DNA from: Chitinimonas sp036961565
GTDB taxonomy: Bacteria > Pseudomonadota > Gammaproteobacteria > Burkholderiales > Chitinimonadaceae
Direction: 5' to 3'
NCBI RefSeq assembly: GCF_036961565.1
Contig: NZ_JBAMDD010000005.1
Span: 124,001-188,000 of the forward strand
Length of the DNA stretch: 64,000 bases
Part shown: piece after piece, positions 8,157 to 16,895 of the stretch
How the letters are laid out: each line of letters begins with the position of its first letter
How positions within the stretch are numbered: position 1 is the stretch's first letter
Program-made: the position numbers and the translations under genes
Notes under the pieces: generated by a model
Seen by the model: the letters and a program-made list of their open reading frames with translations, nothing else
Told to the model about the DNA's origin: nothing
Database searches by the model: none

Positions 8157-9557
8157 TCAATAGCGGTAGTGATCAGGCTTGTACGGGCCCTGCTTCTGTA
8201 CGCCGATATAGGCGGCCTGCGCATCGGACAACTCGGTCAGCTGCACATTGAGCTTGCGCAGCTGCAGGCGAGCCACCTTCTCGTCCAGGTGCTTGGGCAG
8301 GGTATAGACGCCCACCGGGTAGTCGCTATGGCGGGTGTACAGCTCAATCTGGGCGATGGTCTGGTTGGCAAAACTGGACGACATCACATAGCTGGGGTGG
8401 CCCGTGCCGCAACCGAGGTTCACCAGGCGGCCCTTGGCCAGCAGGATGATGCGCTTGCCATCCGGGAAGATCACATGGTCCACCTGCGGCTTGATCTCTT
8501 CCCACTGGTACTTCTCCAGCGCCGCCACTTCGATCTCGTTATCGAAGTGACCGATATTGCAGACGATGGCCTGATCCTTCATCCGTGCCATGTGGTCATG
8601 GGTAATGATGTGGTAGTTGCCGGTTGCGGTCACAAAGATATCGGCCTTGTCGGCAGCGTAATCCATGGTCACCACGCGGTAGCCTTCCATGGCGGCCTGC
8701 AAGGCGCAGATGGGGTCGATCTCGGTCACCCACACCTGGGCCGACAGGGCGCGCAAGGCCTGGGCCGAGCCCTTGCCCACATCGCCGTAGCCGCACACCA
8801 CGGCCACCTTGCCAGCGACCATGACATCGGTCGCGCGCTTGATGCCATCGACCAGCGATTCGCGGCAGCCGTACAGGTTGTCAAACTTGGACTTGGTCAC
8901 CGAGTCGTTGACGTTGATGGCGGGGAACTTGAGCTCGCCACGCTGGTGCATCTGGTACAGGCGATGCACGCCGGTGGTGGTTTCCTCGGTCACGCCCTGG
9001 ATCTTGCCCAGGCGGGTCGAGTACCAGTGCGGATCGGTCTTGAGCTTGGCACGGATGGCCGCGAACAGGATGGTTTCTTCCTCGCTGCCGGGCTTGCTCA
9101 GCACGGTCTCGTCCTGCTCGGCGCGGGCGCCCAGGTGCAGCAGCACGGTGGCATCGCCGCCATCGTCCAGAATCATGTTGGAGTAACCGCCATCCGCCCA
9201 CTCGAAGATGCGGTGGGTGTATTCCCAGTAATCGGCCAGCGACTCGCCCTTGACGGCGAACACAGGGGTGCCGGTGGCCGCAATGGCGGCGGCGGCATGA
9301 TCCTGGGTGGAGAAGATATTGCACGAAGCCCAGCGCACCTGGGCGCCCAGTGCCTGCAGGGTCTCGATCAGCACGGCGGTCTGGATGGTCATGTGCAGCG
9401 AACCGGTAATGCGGGCGCCCTTGAGCGGCTGAACCGCGGCGAATTCCTCGCGGATGGCCATCAGGCCCGGCATTTCGGTTTCGGCGATGCGTATCTCCTT
9501 GCGGCCCCAATCGGCCAGGGAGAGATCGGCAATAACATAGTCGTTAAAGTCAGCCAC
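8157..9557 (-). CDS. ahcY: Adenosylhomocysteinase (SAH hydrolase)
   Basis: NAD-dependent enzyme that splits S-adenosylhomocysteine into homocysteine and adenosine, relieving product inhibition of methyltransferases. It has 466 residues from a GTG at 9557. An AAGGA ribosome site lies 7 nt before this GTG, whereas the upstream in-frame ATG at 9575 has none. Motifs are ADLSLADWGRKEIRIAETEM, GSLHMTIQTAVLIETL, CNIFSTQDHAAAAI, the NAD-binding VVCGYGDVGKGSAQAL and the closing GPYKPDHYRY. An SAH riboswitch precedes it, so it should be induced by its own substrate. Confidence 0.97.
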   Translation of the reverse strand: MADFNDYVIADLSLADWGRKEIRIAETEMPGLMAIREEFAAVQPLKGARITGSLHMTIQTAVLIETLQALGAQVRWASCNIFSTQDHAAAAIAATGTPVFAVKGESLADYWEYTHRIFEWADGGYSNMILDDGGDATVLLHLGARAEQDETVLSKPGSEEETILFAAIRAKLKTDPHWYSTRLGKIQGVTEETTTGVHRLYQMHQRGELKFPAINVNDSVTKSKFDNLYGCRESLVDGIKRATDVMVAGKVAVVCGYGDVGKGSAQALRALSAQVWVTEIDPICALQAAMEGYRVVTMDYAADKADIFVTATGNYHIITHDHMARMKDQAIVCNIGHFDNEIEVAALEKYQWEEIKPQVDHVIFPDGKRIILLAKGRLVNLGCGTGHPSYVMSSSFANQTIAQIELYTRHSDYPVGVYTLPKHLDEKVARLQLRKLNVQLTELSDAQAAYIGVQKQGPYKPDHYRY

Positions 9558-9601
9558 AGCGTATTCCTTGTGCATGTGGCCGGGTAATGCGGGATGCGGT
9601 T

Positions 9602-9703
9602 CTCACCTGTTTGCATCCCGTGCCCGGCACGGGGGTTGGTCAGGTGAGCGCAGTTTTGAGGTACCGGGCCTGGGATCAGACAATCTCGCAACGCTCCCCG
9701 GTA
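9602..9703 (-). ncRNA. SAH riboswitch with expression platform, leader of ahcY
   Basis: On the minus strand the leader carries the SAH aptamer pattern. CCGGGGAGCGTTGCGAG (from about 9701) pairs as P1 with CCAGGCCCGG, and the GAGCG segment can form the pseudoknot with GCGCTCACCTG (9641-9651). Immediately downstream, CTCACCTG (9641-9648) is complementary to CAGGTGAG (9602-9609), enclosing a CCCGTGC/GCACGGG hairpin. The pseudoknot strand can therefore be sequestered in an alternative fold. This suggests a switch in which SAH binding frees the downstream translation start. The aptamer is about 9640-9703; the rest is the inferred platform. Confidence 0.85.
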
Positions 9704-9714
9704 AGGCAGCAGTA

Positions 9715-9746
9715 TAAAACAAAACACCCCAGGCTGGCTGGGGTGT
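9715..9746 (-). terminator. Terminator after metK
   Basis: On the minus strand a 9-bp stem (ACACCCCAG / CTGGGGTGT) is followed by TTTTGTTTT. It lies 20 nt past the metK stop and separates metK from the riboswitch-controlled ahcY transcript. A TATACT hexamer just after it (9711-9716) could be the ahcY -10 box. Confidence 0.85.
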
Positions 9747-9766
9747 GGTGCCGATATATCAGCGTA

Positions 9767-10936
9767 TTACAGACCGGCGTCGGCGCGCAGCGCCTCGGCC
9801 TTGTCGGTCGCTTCCCAGCTGAACTCCGGCTCTTCGCGGCCAAAGTGGCCATAGGCCGCGGTCTTGCCGTAGATGGGGCGCAGCAGGTCCAGCGACTGCA
9901 CGATGCCCTTGGGACGCAGGTCGAAATGGCGCTGGATCAGTTCGACGATCTTCTCGTTGCTGATCTTGCCGGTCTCCCAGGTGTCCACCATGATGGACAC
10001 CGGTTTGGCGATACCGATGGCGTATGCCACCTGCACCTGGCATTGGCGGGCAATGCCGGCGGCCACGATGTTCTTGGCGATGTAGCGGCCCATATAGGCA
10101 GCCGACCTGTCCACCTTGCTGGGGTCCTTGCCCGAGAAGGCACCGCCACCATGGGGTGCAGCACCGCCATAGGTGTCGACGATGATCTTGCGGCCGGTCA
10201 AGCCACTGTCACCCTGCGGGCCACCGATGACAAAGCGGCCGGTGGGGTTGATGAAGTACTTGATATCACCGTTGATCAGCTCAGGCGGCAGCACCGGCTT
10301 GATGATGTCCTCGATCACCGCCTCCTTCAGCACCTCGTAGGCGATATCGGGATGATGCTGGGTCGACAGCACGATGGTGTCTATGCCCACCGGACGGCCG
10401 GTATCGGCATCGTAGCGCAGGGTGACCTGCGACTTGGCATCCGGCCGCAGCCACGGCAGACGGCCATCCTTGCGCAGTTCGGACTGGCGCTGCACCAGGC
10501 GATGGGCCATATAGATGGCAGCCGGCATCAGGGTGGGCGTCTCATCGCAGGCGTAGCCGAACATCAGGCCCTGGTCACCGGCACCCTGGTCCAGATCCAG
10601 GCCTTGTCCCTCGTTCACCCCCTGGGCGATATCGGGCGACTGCTTGTCATAGGCCACCAGCACGGCGCAGCCTTTGTAATCGAAACCCAGATCAGAACTG
10701 TCGTAACCGATCTTCTTGATGGTCTCGCGCGCCACCTGGATGTAATCGACATTGGCATGGGTAGTGATCTCGCCTGCCAGCACGCACAGACCGGTATTCA
10801 CCAGGGTCTCGGCGGCCACACGGGCGTGCTTGTCCTGGGCCAGGATGGCATCCAGGATAGCATCCGAAATCTGGTCGGCAACCTTGTCAGGGTGGCCTTC
10901 CGAAACCGATTCGGAAGAGAACAGGAACTCGCGCAT
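9767..10936 (-). CDS. metK: S-adenosylmethionine synthetase
   Basis: Makes SAM from methionine and ATP. The 389 residues match the family (about 383-396). The N-terminus FLFSSESVSEGHPDKVADQI carries the ATP/methionine-binding His. GAGDQGLMFGYA is the flexible active-site loop, and GGGAFSGKDPSKVDRSAAY is the P-loop-like signature (about 264-282). The start ATG at 10936 follows AAGAGGAAAAA. No SAM riboswitch is visible in the roughly 80 bp shared with the divergent acyltransferase gene. It supplies the SAM whose by-product ahcY recycles. Confidence 0.97.
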   Translation of the reverse strand: MREFLFSSESVSEGHPDKVADQISDAILDAILAQDKHARVAAETLVNTGLCVLAGEITTHANVDYIQVARETIKKIGYDSSDLGFDYKGCAVLVAYDKQSPDIAQGVNEGQGLDLDQGAGDQGLMFGYACDETPTLMPAAIYMAHRLVQRQSELRKDGRLPWLRPDAKSQVTLRYDADTGRPVGIDTIVLSTQHHPDIAYEVLKEAVIEDIIKPVLPPELINGDIKYFINPTGRFVIGGPQGDSGLTGRKIIVDTYGGAAPHGGGAFSGKDPSKVDRSAAYMGRYIAKNIVAAGIARQCQVQVAYAIGIAKPVSIMVDTWETGKISNEKIVELIQRHFDLRPKGIVQSLDLLRPIYGKTAAYGHFGREEPEFSWEATDKAEALRADAGL

Positions 10937-11020
10937 GGATTTTTCCTCTTGTCGCTATGCCACCAGATCGGCGGCGAAGTGGGCAACCCGCTAAAATAAG
11001 CGGATTAGATTTGAAATGTG

Positions 11021-11896
11021 ATGTGGATGCTGACTCTACTACTGAAGTTCCTCGCCCGCTTCCCGCTGCTGGTCCTCCACGCGGCGGGTATTCTCCTGGG
11101 CTGGCTGGCATGGCTGTTGGATCGCCGCTATCACCGCCAACTGGCCGACAACCTGCGTCAGTCCGGCCTGGGCGATTATAACGACTTGTTACGCAATAGT
11201 ATTGCCCAGCATGGCAAGGGCGCGCTGGAGCTGCTGGCGGCCTGGGGTAGGCCGGCCGACGCCGTCAGCCAGCTGGTGCGCGAGTGCCAGGGCTGGGAGC
11301 ATGCCGAGGCCGCCCTGGCTGCCGGCCGGCCGCTGATTTTCGTCACCCCCCACCTGGGTGCCTTCGATATCGCCGGCCGATATGTCAGCGACCGGCTGCC
11401 CTTCCCCATCACCGCCATGTACCGGCCGCCCAAGCTGCGCTGGCTGGAGCCCTTGATGCAGGCCGGCCGCGCACGCGACAATGCACGCACTGCACCGGCC
11501 ACCGGGGCCGGCGTACGCCTGTTGATGAAGGCCCTCAAGTCCGGCGAGGCCACCGTCATCCTGCCCGACCAGGCCCCCGGCGCCGGCGAAGGCGTGTGGT
11601 CGCCATTTTTCGGCAAGCCTGCCTATACCATGACCCTACTGCCCAGGCTGGCCCAGGCCACCGGGGCCACGGTACTGTTCTTCTTTGCCGAGCGGCTGGA
11701 CTGGGGCCGTGGCTATAAAGTCCATATCCAGCCCATGCAAGGCGAGTTCACCGGTGACCGGCAGGACGATGCCGCCATCCTTAATGCCAATGTGGAAGCC
11801 CTGATACGACTGGCCCCCAGCCAGTATCTGTGGAGCTACAACCGCTACAAACAACCGGCAGGCGCCCCACCCGCCGCAGAACAAGACAAACAATGA
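11021..11896 (+). CDS. LpxL/HtrB family lipid A acyltransferase, copy 1
   Basis: Inner-membrane late acyltransferase that adds a secondary acyl chain to Kdo2-lipid IVA or a related lipid. 291 residues from ATG 11021, with an in-frame GTG immediately before it. It has an N-terminal membrane helix (about 2-30), the catalytic HX4D motif HLGAFD, MYRPPK, the ILPDQAPGAGEGVWSPFFGK motif and a terminal SQYLWSYNRYK motif typical of LpxL. Its stop overlaps the start of a second, divergent copy (ATGA), so the pair is an operon. Which lipid A position each copy acylates cannot be told from sequence. Confidence 0.9.
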   Translation: MWMLTLLLKFLARFPLLVLHAAGILLGWLAWLLDRRYHRQLADNLRQSGLGDYNDLLRNSIAQHGKGALELLAAWGRPADAVSQLVRECQGWEHAEAALAAGRPLIFVTPHLGAFDIAGRYVSDRLPFPITAMYRPPKLRWLEPLMQAGRARDNARTAPATGAGVRLLMKALKSGEATVILPDQAPGAGEGVWSPFFGKPAYTMTLLPRLAQATGATVLFFFAERLDWGRGYKVHIQPMQGEFTGDRQDDAAILNANVEALIRLAPSQYLWSYNRYKQPAGAPPAAEQDKQ

Positions 11897-12756
11897 TCTG
11901 GTTACTCTCCGCCTTCCTCTGGCTGCTGCACTGGCTGCCCTTCCGCGCTGTCGCCCTGCTGGGCAAAGTGCTCGGCAGCCTGCTCTACCGCGTGGCCGGC
12001 CGCCGTCGCCGCGTCGGCGCCACCAATCTGCAGCTGTGCTTTCCCCATCTCTCAGAGATTGAGCGTGCGCAACTGCTGCGCCGCCACTTCCAGTTGATGG
12101 CCACGGCCATGCTGGAATACGGCTACTGCTGGTATGCCCCGGCCAAGCGCTTGCGCCAGTTGGTGCGGGTCGAGGGCATGCAGCACCTCGACGCCCTCAA
12201 GGATCAACCCGTCATCCTGTTCGCCGGCCATTTTGTCGGGCTGGAGATAGGCGGACTGCGGCTGTCGGCCGATGTGCCGATGATGGATCTCTATACCCGC
12301 CAGAGCAATGCCGGCCTGGATGCCCGCCTGGCCGCCATGCGCGGCCGCTTTGGCGGCAGGCTGGTGGTGCGTACCGAAGGTGTGCGCCCCATGATCAAGG
12401 GCCTGCGCGAAGGCCTGCGGCTGTATTACCTGCCCGACCAGGACTACGGCCCCCGCGACGCTGAATTCCTGCCCTTCTTCGGCGTCAAGGCCGCCACCAT
12501 CACCGGCATGTCACGCCTGGCCCGCGTCAGCGGCGCGGCCGTGGTGCCCTGTTTTGTCTACCGCGAACGCGACGGCTACCGACTGGTGCTCGACGCCCCG
12601 CTGGCCAACTTCCCCAGCGACGATGCCGTAGCCGACGCCCTGCGCATGAATACCGAACTGGAAGCCCGCATACGGCAGGCACCCGAACAGTATTTCTGGC
12701 TGCACAAGCGCTTCAAAACCCGGCCTGAGGGTGAGGCGCGCTTGTACGGAGACTAG
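11893..12756 (+). CDS. LpxL/LpxM family lipid A acyltransferase, copy 2
   Basis: 287 residues beginning MIWLLSAFLWLLHWLPFRAV, a hydrophobic membrane anchor. The catalytic motif is HFVGLE (HX4E). Other family signatures are LYTRQSNAGLDARL, GGRLVVRTEGVRPMIKGLREG, YLPDQDYGPRDAEFLPFFGV and EQYFWLHKRFKTRP. The ATG overlaps the upstream stop by 4 nt, so the two acyltransferases are translationally coupled. The copies differ strongly, which suggests different acyl-chain positions or specificities rather than a recent duplication. Confidence 0.92.
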   Translation: MIWLLSAFLWLLHWLPFRAVALLGKVLGSLLYRVAGRRRRVGATNLQLCFPHLSEIERAQLLRRHFQLMATAMLEYGYCWYAPAKRLRQLVRVEGMQHLDALKDQPVILFAGHFVGLEIGGLRLSADVPMMDLYTRQSNAGLDARLAAMRGRFGGRLVVRTEGVRPMIKGLREGLRLYYLPDQDYGPRDAEFLPFFGVKAATITGMSRLARVSGAAVVPCFVYRERDGYRLVLDAPLANFPSDDAVADALRMNTELEARIRQAPEQYFWLHKRFKTRPEGEARLYGD

Positions 12757-12772
12757 CCGCAGACCAGCCATA

Positions 12773-12810
12773 GACATGAAAAAGCCCGGCGACCCGGGCT
12801 TTTTCATGTC
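12773..12810. terminator. Bidirectional terminator between lpxL copy 2 and pcm
   Basis: A perfect 17-bp stem (left arm 12773-12789, right arm 12794-12810) with an A-run entering and a T-run leaving the GC-rich part. It serves the convergent genes on both strands. Confidence 0.9.
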
Positions 12811-12837
12811 CAGCGGATTAGCGTCCGTTCGAGGTGC

Positions 12838-13488
12838 TCAGAACACAAACCTTGCCGGTTGCGGTGCATTGGCAAAGGGTGCCACCACCGTCTCGAACAG
12901 CTTGGTGGCGACCACCGAGCCGCCCTGTTTCTGGAACAGGGTGCCGCTCATGGCGGGCTCATCGCCAACAATGGCGAACAGGCGGCCGCCTTCGGCCAGT
13001 TGTTCGAACAGGAACTCGGGCGCAACGGGGTAGGAGCCGGAGGCCACGATTACATCGTAAGGGCCATGCTTGCTCCAGCCACGCACAGCATCGCCGGTTT
13101 CCACAGTCACATTCTGGATACCGGCGGCAGCCAGATGTTCGCTGGCCTGCGCGGCCAGGGCGGCGTCGCTCTCCACGGTGTAGACCTGCTTGGCCAGCTT
13201 GCCCAGCAGGGCGGCGACATAGCCGGTACCCGTGCCTATCTCCAATACGCGCTCCTTGCCGGTCAAGGCCACTTCCTGCACCACGCGGGCTTCCAGCTTG
13301 GGTGACCAGGTCTTGCGGCCGGGGGCCAGGGGCAGTTCCATGTCCACCAGGGCCATCTCGCGGTGCACGGCGGGGATGAAATCCTCACGCTTGACGACAG
13401 ACAAGAGCTGGAGCACGGTCAGGTCGAGCACATCCCAGGGCCGTATCTGTTGCTCTACCATATTGAAGCGGGCTTGATCCCAATCCAT
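12838..13488 (-). CDS. pcm: Protein-L-isoaspartate O-methyltransferase family protein
   Basis: SAM-dependent methyltransferase of the PCMT family, which starts repair of isoaspartyl residues. 216 residues from MDWDQARFNMVEQQIRPWDV; this ATG at 13488 has AAAGGA 8 nt upstream, while the ATG 3 codons earlier overlaps that site. Motif I is ERVLEIGTGTGYVAALLGKL, with KEDFIP-like and QKQGGSVVATKLFETVVAP segments. It is divergent from thiC. Some betaproteobacterial members of this family diverge from the E. coli enzyme, so substrate identity is less certain than fold. Confidence 0.87.
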   Translation of the reverse strand: MDWDQARFNMVEQQIRPWDVLDLTVLQLLSVVKREDFIPAVHREMALVDMELPLAPGRKTWSPKLEARVVQEVALTGKERVLEIGTGTGYVAALLGKLAKQVYTVESDAALAAQASEHLAAAGIQNVTVETGDAVRGWSKHGPYDVIVASGSYPVAPEFLFEQLAEGGRLFAIVGDEPAMSGTLFQKQGGSVVATKLFETVVAPFANAPQPARFVF

Positions 13489-13654
13489 CTCGTGCATCCT
13501 TTCCAGACGAAGGCGCCACCGGACGGGTGGCGACTGCTTGTGTTGTATCAAATCCTTGTAATTATTTCATACTTGCCTTAGCTTCACACGATCTCTGGCT
13601 GCATTTGGCGGCCATGACGGTGCCTGGAGACGGTCCATACCGCGGCCGGGCGCC

Positions 13655-13739
13655 AAGACGCTAGGGGTTCCGCCAGATCGGCGGATGAGAAAAACCCTCA
13701 GCACCTGATCCGGTTAACACCGGCGTAGGGAAGCGTCGC
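13655..13739 (+). ncRNA. TPP riboswitch (THI element) controlling thiC
   Basis: The conserved core reads CTAGGGGTTC, then GATGAGAAAAACCCT, then CACCTGATCCGGTTAACACC and GGCGTAGGGAAGCGT. The closing P1 stem is formed by GACGCT (13657-13662) with AGCGTC (13732-13737). The GATGAGA variant replaces the common CTGAGA. It lies about 50 nt before thiC, whose start follows AGGAAG. Confidence 0.95.
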
Positions 13740-13785
13740 ACGGCTTGCCCCGTCTCCGCCCCTGCGCCGTTCATAGGAAGCCCGC

Positions 13786-15702
<1,917 letters not shown>

Positions 15703-15732
15703 GGCTGCTACCGGCCGTCAAGTCATGGAACC

Positions 15733-15760
15733 AGGGCTGCGCATGCGGCCCTTGTTCTTT
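15733..15760 (+). terminator. Probable terminator after thiC
   Basis: The hairpin AGGGCTGC-GCAT-GCGGCCCT is followed by TGTTCTTT, about 30 nt after the thiC stop. The stem contains one wobble pair. Confidence 0.6.
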
Positions 15761-15839
15761 GACAGGCCGGCTACAATTGAAAGCTGCAACGGGCCAACAG
15801 GCCCGGCCCCTATTGATCAGAAAGCTTGTGAAAACCCTC

Positions 15840-16811
15840 ATGACCGCCCCTCTACCCGTCCTGACCGCCGAACAGGAAGCCCGTCTGCCGCAGGATTGGC
15901 CATCTATTGCCGCACAACTGAGCCATTACCACGGTGAATTCCCGCTGCTGGCGCTGGCAGCCGCCTTGCGCCAGCCAGCCGTGGCCATCCCTGGCCTGGT
16001 GGCCGAACTGGTCGATTGCGCCGCCCAACCTGGCAAGCGCACAGACGACGATGAAGGCTGGATGCTGCACCTGTATGCCATGCACCTGCTGGCGGCCTTG
16101 CGCGAACCTGCGGCATTTGCCCCGCTGCTGGCGATGGCCCGCCTGGACGGCGAGACCCTGGAGGAATTGCTGGGCGACCACCTGACCGAGGGGCTGCCGC
16201 GCGCCCTGGCCGCCACCTGCCCCGGCGACGAAGCCGCCCTGCAGGCACTGGCAGACGACAGGCAGGCGTATTTCTGGAGCCGTTCGGCCGCCTTGCGGGC
16301 GCTGGCCTTGCGCACGCTGGAGGGCGATTACCCGCGCGCCAGCCTGCTGGCCTGGCTGACGGAAACCAGCCAGCGCGAAGCCGAGCGCATGGTGGACCAG
16401 GCTTTGCAACCCGAGCAGGGCAGCGAAACCGACTTCCTGTCGGAGCTGCTGGTGACCATGGAAGAAATCGGCGCCGCCGAACTGTCCGAGCAGGCAGCAG
16501 AGTGGTTTGAAGACGGCCTGGTGGATGATGCCTTCCTGCAAGTGGAAGAATCCCAACAACGGCTGCAGCGCGACTGGGCCACCTGCCAGGCGGAAGAACT
16601 GGACCATGGTTGGGGCTACCCGCGCGACATCACTGCCGAGATCGGCCGCTGGGCCTGCTTCCACCCCGATGAAGATGACGACGAGGATGAGGAAACCGAG
16701 CGCGAGCCACAGCAACCCATCAAGCGCGATGTGCCCAAGGTGGGTCGGAATGACCCCTGCCCTTGCGGCAGCGGCAAGAAATACAAGAAGTGCTGTGGTG
16801 CAAACGCCTGA
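15840..16811 (+). CDS. DUF1186/SEC-C motif protein
   Basis: 323 residues, read from ATG 15840 (MTAPLPVLTAEQEARLPQDW); an in-frame GTG lies 4 codons earlier. An alpha-helical DUF1186-like body occupies about 20-250. A short acidic stretch (HPDEDDDEDEETERE) and a C-terminal SEC-C zinc motif follow, PKVGRNDPCPCGSGKKYKKC (about 301-320), with three Cys plus the GSGKKYKKCC block. SEC-C modules bind zinc and ribosomes in SecA. The role of the DUF1186 combination is unknown. It stands alone between thiC and a GGDEF gene. Confidence 0.8.
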   Translation: MTAPLPVLTAEQEARLPQDWPSIAAQLSHYHGEFPLLALAAALRQPAVAIPGLVAELVDCAAQPGKRTDDDEGWMLHLYAMHLLAALREPAAFAPLLAMARLDGETLEELLGDHLTEGLPRALAATCPGDEAALQALADDRQAYFWSRSAALRALALRTLEGDYPRASLLAWLTETSQREAERMVDQALQPEQGSETDFLSELLVTMEEIGAAELSEQAAEWFEDGLVDDAFLQVEESQQRLQRDWATCQAEELDHGWGYPRDITAEIGRWACFHPDEDDDEDEETEREPQQPIKRDVPKVGRNDPCPCGSGKKYKKCCGANA

Positions 16812-16895
16812 TAGCAGGGTATAGGCCGCGTATGGCGATTGTATTGCACGCCTGCGCGGTGTACACCCTAAGCAACCTCTACCCAGATTGCGCCG

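Noticed and set aside
7821..9587. 588-codon open frame on the plus strand
   Set aside because: It lies antisense to ahcY in a GC-rich region; the translation resembles no protein and contains low-complexity His/Gly/Gln runs. It is a shadow of the real gene.
10937..11020. SAM riboswitch in the metK leader
   Set aside because: The divergent gap is only about 80 bp and shows none of the conserved SAM-I, SAM-II or SAM-IV segments; only a 5-bp stem is visible.
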